A stretch of DNA of 6,987 nt, from NCBI GenBank assembly GCA_020026285.1, contig JAHHQS010000181.1:1-6987 (forward strand). The letters are read 5' to 3'. The notes under the pieces are model-generated. The model ran no database searches. It was not told where the DNA came from and saw only the letters and a list, made by a program, of their open reading frames with translations. Both the position numbers and the translations under genes were made by a program. Shown piece after piece: positions 1 to 5,184 of the stretch (position 1 is the first letter of the stretch; each line of letters begins with the position of its first letter). This stretch comes from Parabacteroides sp. GTDB lineage: Bacteria > Bacteroidota > Bacteroidia > Bacteroidales > Tannerellaceae.

Positions 1-81
1 TTATTTGTGAATTACTCATGTGTATAAAATTAATTTTGAACAGTTACTTATCTTTAAATGATATAATGAAAAAGAGATTGT

Positions 82-89
82 TATATTTG
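82..89 (+). promoter_or_regulatory. Predicted -7 promoter box of tpx
   Basis: TATATTTG matches the Bacteroidetes housekeeping -7 consensus TAnnTTTG exactly. It lies 29 bases before the tpx start, so transcription would begin near 95 and leave a leader of roughly 20-25 bases. No good TTTG -33 element is present at the expected 19-21 base spacing, so the call rests on the -7 box and its position. No peroxide-sensor operator could be recognised upstream. Confidence 0.6.
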
Positions 90-118
90 CATAGAATAAC
101 TTTAAAACATCAACTATT

Positions 119-622
119 ATGGCAAAAATCACATTTCAAGGTACACCTGTTAATCTAGCAGGTGAATTTATTCAAGCAGGGGTTAAAGCTCCTGAATTTA
201 CACTTGTAAAAGGCGACTTAAGCAATTTTAAACTTTCCGACAATCAAGGTAAATTCTTACTTCTAAATATTTTCCCTAGCCTAGACACCGGCGTTTGTGC
301 TACTTCTGTTCGTAAGTTTAACAAATTAGCAGCCTCTTTACCAAATACAATCGTTCTGGCTGTATCAAAAGACCTTCCATTTGCACAAGGTCGCTTCTGC
401 ACAACTGAAGGCATTAAAAACGTAATTCCCGTTTCTGACTATAAATATACGTCCGACTTTGCTAAGAAATACGGAGTATTAATGGAGGATGGTCCGCTGG
501 AAGGTTTGTTAGCTCGTTCTGTAGTTATAATCAATCCTGAAGGAAATGTAATTTACTCCGAATTAGTTCCAGAAATCGTTCAAGAACCAAATTATGAAGC
601 AGCATTAAATGCAATCAAATAA
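119..622 (+). CDS. tpx: Thiol peroxidase (atypical 2-Cys peroxiredoxin, Tpx)
   Basis: Tpx reduces hydrogen peroxide and organic hydroperoxides using thioredoxin as electron donor. The protein is 167 residues, the usual Tpx length, with no signal peptide, so it should be cytosolic. The family signature is clear: the peroxidatic cysteine is C60 in PSLDTGVCATSVRKFN, with T57 in the conserved position, and the resolving cysteine is C94 in GRFCTTEG. These match C61 and C95 of E. coli Tpx. R133 in LLARSVVII corresponds to the conserved active-site arginine. The N-terminal ITFQGTPVNLAG and the C-terminal EPNYEAAL are also typical. The ATG at 119 gives the standard N-terminus and lies 29 bases after a -7 box; no clear Shine-Dalgarno is seen, as is normal in Bacteroidales. 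The gene is monocistronic, ends in TAA and converges on manC across a shared terminator. Oxidative-stress control is plausible but not shown by the sequence. Confidence 0.97.
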   Translation: MAKITFQGTPVNLAGEFIQAGVKAPEFTLVKGDLSNFKLSDNQGKFLLLNIFPSLDTGVCATSVRKFNKLAASLPNTIVLAVSKDLPFAQGRFCTTEGIKNVIPVSDYKYTSDFAKKYGVLMEDGPLEGLLARSVVIINPEGNVIYSELVPEIVQEPNYEAALNAIK

Positions 623-677
623 ATAAGAGCAAAATACAACAGCGTAGTATACAACGAACTACTACCTGATAATAAAA

Positions 678-716
678 GAAGCGGTCGGTAAAATAAACGT
701 TATTACCGACCGCTTT
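678..716. terminator. Bidirectional intrinsic terminator between tpx and manC
   Basis: Bases 679-691 pair perfectly with 703-715 (13 bp, rich in GC around GCGGTCGG), with an extra G-U pair at 678/716 on the plus strand and an 11-base loop. T-rich sequence follows on the plus strand (TTCTATCTTTTAT), and on the minus strand the stem is followed by TTCTTTTATT. It sits between the stops of the convergent genes tpx (622) and manC (742), so it can end both transcripts. Confidence 0.88.
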
Positions 717-741
717 CTATCTTTTATATTTCAACATTCTC

Positions 742-1806
742 TTAGTCTTGAGAAAACTCCTTTATACGTTGCTCCTCACCTAACCGACAAACGAGCAACG
801 TATCATCTTTTTCTGCTACTATATAACCATCAAGACCTTGTACTACTACTTTCTTTTCCTGAGTAGCATGCACTACACAGTTACGAGATTCATACATCTT
901 GATATTCTCACCTACGCAAACATTTCTTTGTGGGTCTTTCTGCATATTTTCATATAACGACCCCCACGTACCTAAATCACTCCATCCAAATGAAGCCGGG
1001 AACACATATATTTCATCAACGTTTTCCATTATGGCATAATCAACAGAAATATTCTCACACATAGGGAAAAGTTCATTTACCATCTCTTGTTCTTTGTCCG
1101 TATTAAAATATGGAAGCATTCGTTCGAACAATTTTCCCAACGGCGGCTGATATACCCTCAATGCATTGACAATGGTAGACACATTCCAAACAAAGATACC
1201 TGAATTCCAAAAATAATTTTTTCTTCTTAAATAGCGTTCAGCTGTAGCCTTGTCGGGTTTTTCTTTAAAGCCAAAGACTCTATAAATTTCCTGATTTGAA
1301 GGACAAGCCATAGACAAATCGGCTTCAATATAACCATATCCTGTCTCCGGACGAGTGGCCTTCATTCCTAATGTAACAATAGCATCTGATTTTTCAGTAA
1401 AACTTAAAGCGGAATTTACGACACGTTGAAATTCTGCCACATCCATTACAATATGGTCACAAGGAGTCACCACAACATTTGCTTTTGGATTTTCTGCTTT
1501 AATTTTCCAACATGCATAGGCTATACAGGGAGCTGTGCTTCTTCTACAAGGTTCAAGTAAAATATGTTTTTTAGGAAACTCAGGCAGTTGTTCCTCTATG
1601 TATGGTGCATATTCAGACAACGTAGAAATCCAAATATTTTCTAGTGGACAAATATCCTTAAACCGGTCAACAGTCAGTTGAATAAGCGTACGTCCACATC
1701 CGAGGACATCAATAAATTGTTTAGGAAGTTTCGGACTACTCATAGGCCAGAAGCGACTGCCAATACCTCCTGCCATAATGACGACATGATTATTTTTCAG
1801 GTTCAT
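742..1806 (-). CDS. manC: Mannose-1-phosphate guanylyltransferase (GDP-mannose pyrophosphorylase)
   Basis: This enzyme joins GTP and mannose 1-phosphate to make GDP-mannose, the cytosolic donor for mannosyl and (via GDP-fucose) fucosyl residues of surface glycans. With the start at 1806 the protein is 354 residues. It has a nucleotidyltransferase domain with the signature GGIGSRFWP at 13-21, PCDHIV at 115-120, GYGYIEAD at 156-163, FKEKP at 180-184, NSGIFVW at 201-207 and GWSDLGTWGSL at 274-284. A short C-terminal beta-helix-like part follows from about 293. It lacks the C-terminal cupin phosphomannose isomerase domain of the roughly 480-residue bifunctional enzymes. The usual EP..RNTAP motif reads EPCRRSTAP (85-93), with Ser instead of Asn. 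The frame stays open back to 1884, but the extra 26 residues are hydrophobic, lie ahead of the family N-terminus and overlap the predicted promoter at 1833-1862. The 1806 start is therefore chosen. The gene ends in TAA. Confidence 0.95.
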   Translation of the reverse strand: MNLKNNHVVIMAGGIGSRFWPMSSPKLPKQFIDVLGCGRTLIQLTVDRFKDICPLENIWISTLSEYAPYIEEQLPEFPKKHILLEPCRRSTAPCIAYACWKIKAENPKANVVVTPCDHIVMDVAEFQRVVNSALSFTEKSDAIVTLGMKATRPETGYGYIEADLSMACPSNQEIYRVFGFKEKPDKATAERYLRRKNYFWNSGIFVWNVSTIVNALRVYQPPLGKLFERMLPYFNTDKEQEMVNELFPMCENISVDYAIMENVDEIYVFPASFGWSDLGTWGSLYENMQKDPQRNVCVGENIKMYESRNCVVHATQEKKVVVQGLDGYIVAEKDDTLLVCRLGEEQRIKEFSQD

Positions 1807-1832
1807 AGGTGTTTCTTTTTTACGTATTACAA

Positions 1833-1862
1833 CAAATATAAACAATATTTTTGAAAGCCAAA
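1833..1862 (-). promoter_or_regulatory. Predicted manC promoter (-33 TTTG, -7 TATATTTG)
   Basis: Read on the minus strand, TTTG at 1862-1859 is followed after 18 bases by TATATTTG at 1840-1833. This is close to the Bacteroidetes consensus TTTG-N19-21-TAnnTTTG and is the only promoter in the window with an exact match to both elements. Transcription would begin near 1826-1828, giving a leader of about 20 bases before the ATG at 1806. Confidence 0.7.
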
Positions 1863-1976
1863 TATTTTTATAAAAAAATAGCATTAAGAAACAATTTATA
1901 TATCTTTCTACCAGAAAATAGCCATTTAACTCGCTAAGACGAGTAAAAAGAGGGATAATGGCTCCCTATTAAGCAA
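1863..1976. other. Gene-free spacer upstream of manC with small inverted repeats
   Basis: Between manC (from 1807) and the next stop codon at 2111 there are 304 bases without a clear gene. This left part, beyond the manC promoter, is AT-rich with no convincing reading frame. It holds nested short inverted repeats: AGCCATT (1920-1926) with AATGGCT (1957-1963), ACTCG (1929-1933) with CGAGT (1940-1944), and AGGGA (1951-1955) with TCCCT (1963-1967). The last overlaps the first by one base, so the two are alternatives. They could be operator or RNA structure, or chance; nothing decides. Confidence 0.3.
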
Positions 1977-2013
1977 ATTTCCCCCGCTATAAGATACTTA
2001 TAACAGGGGAAAT
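1977..2013 (-). terminator. Hairpin terminator downstream of the membrane-protein gene
   Basis: Bases 1977-1993 pair with 1997-2013 around an ATA loop. There are eight outer pairs including four consecutive C-G pairs, then two mismatches (1985/2005 and 1987/2003) flanking one G-C pair, then six inner pairs. On the minus strand the stem ends in AAATTT and continues TTTGCTTAATA, a modest T tract. It is the first strong hairpin after the minus-strand gene that ends at 2111, so it most likely ends that transcript, or a small RNA from the block just before it. Confidence 0.65.
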
Positions 2014-2017
2014 CTTT

Positions 2018-2110
2018 CTAATGAACGTTATGACACAGTCCCTCTACACACATCAAACGAACATAGGTGAAACGATCAACTGCTGTCACGTCGAAGCCCG
2101 TTCTATTTTG
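2018..2110 (-). other. GC-rich block after the membrane gene: 3' UTR RNA element or read-through frame
   Basis: This stretch is clearly richer in GC (38 of the 80 bases in 2021-2100) than the AT-rich intergenic DNA around it. Three readings fit. (1) RNA: on the minus strand 2091-2079 can pair with 2025-2039 as a 12 bp stem with two bulges, and a terminator follows five bases later, which suggests a 3' UTR element or small RNA. (2) Protein extension: the frame of the upstream membrane protein continues past its TGA (2113-2111) for 30 codons to a TAG at 2020-2018, reading for example VTAVDRFTYVRLMCVEG. (3) A plus-strand frame of 53 codons (2021-2182), starting MNVMTQSLYTHQ, which runs into the 3' end of the membrane gene and has no ribosome binding site. 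A short direct repeat AAACGA occurs at 2054-2059 and 2070-2075. No known family is recognised. Confidence 0.35.
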
Positions 2111-3001
2111 TCAAATATGCTTTTTCTTCGCGCTCATATACCACAGATAAATAGCCAACACGATAAATACTGCCAAAATTAGAAACATCTCCGTTTTATG
2201 TTGCAAAGGAGCTACCCAAATTTCATTCAAGATATCCATACGACCCATTATTTCTACCGGTGTCCAAAAAACAACAACGGTAGCAATAGCCATTCGGATA
2301 TTAGCACCCCATGCCGAAATTCTCAACTGTTTTGCAAATATAAAAAATGAGCCAATAAGACAACCCAAACCAACCAACAGTGTGACAGGATGATTCTCTC
2401 CAAGGAAGTTATCGTCATAACAGAACATAAGAAGGATGTACATTGCCCACATAATCATAATTAGTTCCATAAAAGTAATGATGGAAGCATGGCGAGTCAT
2501 CGGTCTGGCAGCTATCACATTCTTATCATCACGTAATATAAGACGCTGCCACCAATTTATAAAATTACATCCATTCTTTGTACTAAACAAATACATTATC
2601 ATAACCATCATCCATAGTCCAAATGTAGCAGGTAAAATAAGGTATTCGGGACGAGTAATAACTTCTCCTGTCAAGGGATCTAATTCTGGTTGAGTTCCAA
2701 AACGATTTGCGAAATACATAAACAAGAATTCTACCCATCCAGTCCAAAACAAGAGGCCACCAAAAAATCCCCAAAGCGTCTGACGTGTATCACCTTTGGC
2801 AAAAACCCCAACGATAACCATAATCATACCTACAAATCCTAAAGCAAAAGCCGCATAATGCAAGGCGGAACCTTCGAAGATATGTTCCATAGTAATCATT
2901 AATGCATGTCCTAATGGCATAGTGAACAACACCATTAAAAAAGAAGCTATAGCTTTCCACCAATGCAATTTCTTTGTCTCTGTAAATTGTTTGTCTGTCA
3001 T
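2111..3001 (-). CDS. Conserved-looking multi-pass inner-membrane protein of unknown function
   Basis: I do not recognise a named family. The 296-residue protein is strongly hydrophobic with about eight predicted membrane helices, near residues 14-38, 47-68, 75-98, 121-140, 172-194, 204-224, 234-252 and 270-289, and a basic tail ending KKKHI. It has no separate cleavable signal peptide; the first helix probably acts as the membrane anchor. Helices are rich in Met and Trp (for example WMMVMIMYLF at 130-139). Charged or polar residues sit in or at the edges of helices: H32, E39-H40, E91, E179 and E250. The longer loops are 99-120, containing PELDPLTG, and 141-171. Such residues could bind a metal or cofactor or carry protons, but that is inference. 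The start at 3001 follows an A-rich leader without a Shine-Dalgarno. The stop is TGA, whereas the other five genes use TAA, and the frame stays open for 30 more codons. The gene is divergent from thiD, and its neighbours give no functional clue. Confidence 0.85.
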   Translation of the reverse strand: MTDKQFTETKKLHWWKAIASFLMVLFTMPLGHALMITMEHIFEGSALHYAAFALGFVGMIMVIVGVFAKGDTRQTLWGFFGGLLFWTGWVEFLFMYFANRFGTQPELDPLTGEVITRPEYLILPATFGLWMMVMIMYLFSTKNGCNFINWWQRLILRDDKNVIAARPMTRHASIITFMELIMIMWAMYILLMFCYDDNFLGENHPVTLLVGLGCLIGSFFIFAKQLRISAWGANIRMAIATVVVFWTPVEIMGRMDILNEIWVAPLQHKTEMFLILAVFIVLAIYLWYMSAKKKHI

Positions 3002-3043
3002 TTGATTTTACTTTATTTTTATGTTATTTTTTAATAAGAGATG

Positions 3044-3077
3044 CAAAATAAATGCTTTTTTTATGATTTTTATCAAA
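3044..3077 (-). promoter_or_regulatory. Possible promoter of the membrane-protein gene (imperfect)
   Basis: On the minus strand TTATTTTG (3051-3044) resembles the -7 box but has one base too few between TA and TTTG. A TTTG lies at 3077-3074, 22 bases upstream, slightly beyond the usual spacing. It would place the start of transcription near 3037 with a leader of about 36 bases. The region is so AT-rich that a chance match is possible. Confidence 0.35.
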
Positions 3078-3184
3078 ATCGTATGTTAAAAAAGATTTAC
3101 TTATTTGTCTCTATTAAAGCTGACTAAGAGACAACAAATAAAAAACACAATCACACAAAATACCACTTTATCACTTTTATTCCT

Positions 3185-3192
3185 TAAATTTG
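3185..3192 (+). promoter_or_regulatory. Predicted -7 promoter box of thiD
   Basis: TAAATTTG is an exact TAnnTTTG match ending 26 bases before the chosen thiD ATG at 3219. The implied leader is about 20 bases, too short for a TPP riboswitch, and no thi-box sequence is seen upstream. No good -33 TTTG is found. The box lies inside the upstream extension of the thiD frame, which argues against the earlier TTG start. Confidence 0.6.
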
Positions 3193-3218
3193 TACCTTAT
3201 TATATAAACACAAAAGTG

Positions 3219-4052
3219 ATGAAAAAATACGCTAGTGTACTCACAATAGCCGGTTCCGACTGCAGCGGTGGAGCAGGCATACAAGCTGATATAAAAACAA
3301 TTTCTGCTCTTGGTGCATACGCAGCTAGTGCTATAACGGCTATCACCGTTCAAAACACTTGCGGAGTTGAAGCCGTTTATCCCATACCTCCTGACATAGT
3401 GGAGAAACAGATAAAAGCAGTCCTTACCGATATTCGTCCAGATGCCATAAAAATAGGAATGATAACTGACGCAGCTATCATACACTGTATAGCATCCTCA
3501 TTACATCTGTTTAAGCCTCAGCATGTAATTTTAGACCCTGTAATGGTTTCCAGCAGCGGTCGCCGCCTCATGGAAGATACAGCAATTGAGGCATTGATTC
3601 ACGAACTCATACCTGAAACTACCCTCATTACTCCCAATCTAAGCGAAGCTGAAGTTTTAACCAAACATCCTGTCACTAATTTAGACGAGATGAAGGCTGC
3701 AGCTAAAGAAATACTAGCATACGGATGTAAGGCTGTGTTGGTCAAAGGCGGACACCTACAAGGTACTGAAATGACAGATGTCCTTCAGCTATATAATCGT
3801 GAAAGCGCCATACTTTTCTCTGCTGCACAGATAACGAGCAAAAACACTCATGGCACAGGATGTACTTTGTCATCTGCCATTGCGACCCATCTAGCTCTAG
3901 GTGAACCTATGGATAAAGCTGTCGAAAAAGCAAAAGATTATCTATCTATGAGCCTTTACGCAGGCAAAGACATACACATAGGTGAAGGACATGGCCCACT
4001 CAACCATTTCCATAATCCTGAGTCTATGCACATTTTTAGCGAAAACGAGTAA
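3219..4052 (+). CDS. thiD: Hydroxymethylpyrimidine / phosphomethylpyrimidine kinase (ThiD)
   Basis: ThiD phosphorylates 4-amino-5-hydroxymethyl-2-methylpyrimidine and then its monophosphate, giving the pyrimidine half of thiamine phosphate in the cytosol. The protein is 277 residues, the normal length, and shows the ribokinase-like fold markers in order: TIAGSDCSGGAGIQADIKT at 9-27 (substrate-binding N-terminus), KIGMI at 78-82, DPVMVSSSG at 106-114, TPN at 138-140, VKGGH at 175-179, and HGTGCTLSSAIA at 211-222, the anion hole with the typical Cys at 215. GHGPLNHFH near 258-265 is also typical. A pyridoxal kinase is less likely because the N-terminus and the GTGC motif are of the ThiD type. 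The frame is open back to a TTG at 3105, but those 38 residues precede the family N-terminus and span the -7 box. The gene stands alone rather than in a thiamine cluster, with fabD starting 55 bases after its TAA. Confidence 0.95.
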   Translation: MKKYASVLTIAGSDCSGGAGIQADIKTISALGAYAASAITAITVQNTCGVEAVYPIPPDIVEKQIKAVLTDIRPDAIKIGMITDAAIIHCIASSLHLFKPQHVILDPVMVSSSGRRLMEDTAIEALIHELIPETTLITPNLSEAEVLTKHPVTNLDEMKAAAKEILAYGCKAVLVKGGHLQGTEMTDVLQLYNRESAILFSAAQITSKNTHGTGCTLSSAIATHLALGEPMDKAVEKAKDYLSMSLYAGKDIHIGEGHGPLNHFHNPESMHIFSENE

Positions 4053-4069
4053 GATTTCAAAAGAATGAT

Positions 4070-4077
4070 TACCTTTG
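4070..4077 (+). promoter_or_regulatory. Predicted -7 promoter box of fabD
   Basis: TACCTTTG is an exact TAnnTTTG match in the 55-base gap between thiD and fabD, ending 30 bases before the fabD ATG. It suggests fabD has its own start site near 4083-4084 even if some transcripts read through from thiD. No TTTG is found at the expected -33 position. Confidence 0.6.
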
Positions 4078-4107
4078 TAACCAAACATCTAATAAATAAG
4101 AAATTTT

Positions 4108-4995
4108 ATGAAAGCATTTGTATTCCCAGGACAGGGAGCTCAGTTCGTAGGAATGGGCAAAGACTTATATGAGAACTCGGCACTTGCCAAAGAATTATTT
4201 GAAAAAGCCAATGATATTTTAGGTTATCGTATTACTGACATTATGTTTGAAGGAACAGATGAAGACCTTCGTCAGACCAAAGTTACTCAGCCTGCCGTAT
4301 TTTTACATTCAGTAATTTCAGCACTATGTATGGGCGACGAATTTAAGCCTGAAATGACTGCTGGTCACTCTCTTGGTGAATTTTCTGCTTTGGTTGCAGC
4401 TGGTGCTCTTTCATTCGAAGATGGTTTGAAATTAGTTTATGCTCGTGCCATGGCTATGCAGAAAGCATGTGAATTACAGCCTTCTACTATGGCAGCCATT
4501 ATCGCATTGCCAGATGAAAAAGTAGAAGAAATCTGTGAAGCAGTAGCCGCAGAAGGCGAAGTTTGTGTAGCTGCTAACTTTAACTGCCCAGGACAAATCG
4601 TTATCTCTGGTTCAATCGAAGGCATCAACAAAGCCTGTGAACTGATGAAAGCTGCAGGTGCAAAACGTGCGCTACCTTTAAAGGTAGGTGGTGCTTTCCA
4701 CTCACCGCTAATGGATCCAGCTAAAGTTGAACTTGAAGCTGCTATCAATGCAACTGAAATCCATACTCCTAAGTGTCCTATCTACCAAAATGTAGACGCT
4801 AAGCCTCATACAGACCCTGCTGAAATCAAAGCTAACCTGGTAGCCCAGCTCACTTCTTCAGTACGTTGGACTCAGACCGTTCAGAATATGCTTGCTGATG
4901 GTGCTGATGAATTTATTGAATGTGGTCCAGGTGCTGTTCTTCAAGGATTAATTAAGAAAATAGACCGCAGCGTAAACGCTCACGGCATTGCATAA
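4108..4995 (+). CDS. fabD: Malonyl-CoA:acyl carrier protein transacylase (FabD)
   Basis: FabD moves malonyl groups from CoA to acyl carrier protein, supplying the extender unit for type II fatty acid synthesis in the cytosol. The 295-residue protein has normal family length and every catalytic landmark: FPGQGAQ at 6-12 with the oxyanion-hole Gln, GHSLGE at 86-91 with nucleophile S88, R113 in YARAMAMQKA (the arginine that binds the malonyl carboxylate), GQIVISG at 162-168, FHSPLM at 197-202 with catalytic H198, and ECGPGAVLQGL near the C-terminus. The ATG at 4108 gives the canonical N-terminus directly before the GQGAQ motif; the leader is A-rich without a clear Shine-Dalgarno. No acpP or other fab genes flank it here, so it is not in the classic fab operon. 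A long hairpin follows its TAA. Confidence 0.97.
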   Translation: MKAFVFPGQGAQFVGMGKDLYENSALAKELFEKANDILGYRITDIMFEGTDEDLRQTKVTQPAVFLHSVISALCMGDEFKPEMTAGHSLGEFSALVAAGALSFEDGLKLVYARAMAMQKACELQPSTMAAIIALPDEKVEEICEAVAAEGEVCVAANFNCPGQIVISGSIEGINKACELMKAAGAKRALPLKVGGAFHSPLMDPAKVELEAAINATEIHTPKCPIYQNVDAKPHTDPAEIKANLVAQLTSSVRWTQTVQNMLADGADEFIECGPGAVLQGLIKKIDRSVNAHGIA

Positions 4996-5003
4996 ATTAT
5001 AAA

Positions 5004-5029
5004 AGAATATGCTCTTGCAGAATAAGCTC
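5004..5029 (+). repeat. Direct repeat of an 11-mer (10 of 11 identical)
   Basis: AGAATATGCTC (5004-5014) and AGAATAAGCTC (5019-5029) are direct repeats with a 15-base period. A third, inverted copy, GAGCTTATTCT, lies at 5057-5067. The second and third copies form the base of the terminator-like hairpin; the first copy could pair with the third almost as well, giving an alternative structure. Confidence 0.6.
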
Positions 5030-5067
5030 GCTAATGGTAAAGTTTTACCAATTAGCGAGCTTATTCT
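5019..5067 (+). terminator. Long hairpin after fabD, probable transcription terminator
   Basis: Bases 5019-5035 pair perfectly with 5051-5067 (17 bp). After a bulged A at 5050, five more pairs form (5036-5040 with 5045-5049) around a four-base loop. This is the longest stem in the window and begins 24 bases after the fabD stop. The bases just after it (AGTTGTACG) are not T-rich; a T run comes later at 5084-5091, so termination efficiency is uncertain. It could also protect the fabD 3' end, or act as an operator upstream of the amylase promoter, which begins two bases later. Confidence 0.65.
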
Positions 5068-5068
5068 A

Positions 5069-5100
5069 GTTGTACGTTGTCACTTTTTTTTATATATTTG
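5069..5100 (+). promoter_or_regulatory. Predicted promoter of the amylase gene
   Basis: The -7 box TATATTTG (5093-5100) matches TAnnTTTG exactly, and GTTG at 5069-5072 matches three of four bases of the -33 TTTG with a 20-base spacer. Transcription would start near 5106, giving a leader of about 78 bases, longer than for the other genes here. The -33 element abuts the base of the long hairpin ending at 5067. Confidence 0.65.
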
Positions 5101-5128
5101 TCACCAACTAAATAACATAATTCGCTAA

Positions 5129-5152
5129 CTCGTATAAGCACCTTAATACGAG
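5129..5152 (+). promoter_or_regulatory. Hairpin in the 5' leader of the amylase mRNA
   Basis: Bases 5129-5135 pair with 5146-5152 (7 bp, CTCGTAT with ATACGAG). After a bulged A at 5145, 5136-5138 pair with 5142-5144 around a three-base loop (CAC). It lies inside the predicted leader, 32 bases before the ATG. No T run follows, so it is not an obvious attenuator; an operator palindrome or a stability or translation element is possible. Confidence 0.45.
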
Positions 5153-5184
5153 AGCAACGAACAACTTTAAACTATACATACACT

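Noticed and set aside
1..60. Possible divergent minus-strand gene beginning with ATG at 19
   Set aside because: Only six codons fall inside the window, and no promoter box is found on the minus strand between it and tpx, so it cannot be supported.
644..665. Small inverted repeat GTAGT/ACTAC after tpx
   Set aside because: Only five base pairs, and a far stronger terminator follows; probably chance.
1920..2110. Mobile element remnant or attachment site in the 300-base gap
   Set aside because: No transposase fragment, terminal inverted repeat pair or target duplication could be identified; the inverted repeats present are short and nested.
2111..2113. TGA of the membrane gene as a selenocysteine or reassigned codon
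   Set aside because: No bacterial SECIS-like hairpin was recognised directly after it. The other five genes give no sign of UGA reassignment, and Bacteroidales use the standard code. Only read-through or a changed stop remains as a minor possibility.
2436..2693. Plus-strand frame of 85 codons inside the membrane-protein gene
   Set aside because: It is antisense to a clear membrane-protein frame, low in complexity, with no promoter or ribosome binding site; it is a shadow frame.
3061..3218. TPP riboswitch upstream of thiD
   Set aside because: No thi-box sequence is visible, and the predicted leader of about 20 bases is too short to hold one.
4437..4748. Minus-strand frame of 103 codons inside fabD
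   Set aside because: Its Ala/Ser-rich composition is what antisense fabD codons produce; fabD itself is fully supported by catalytic motifs.
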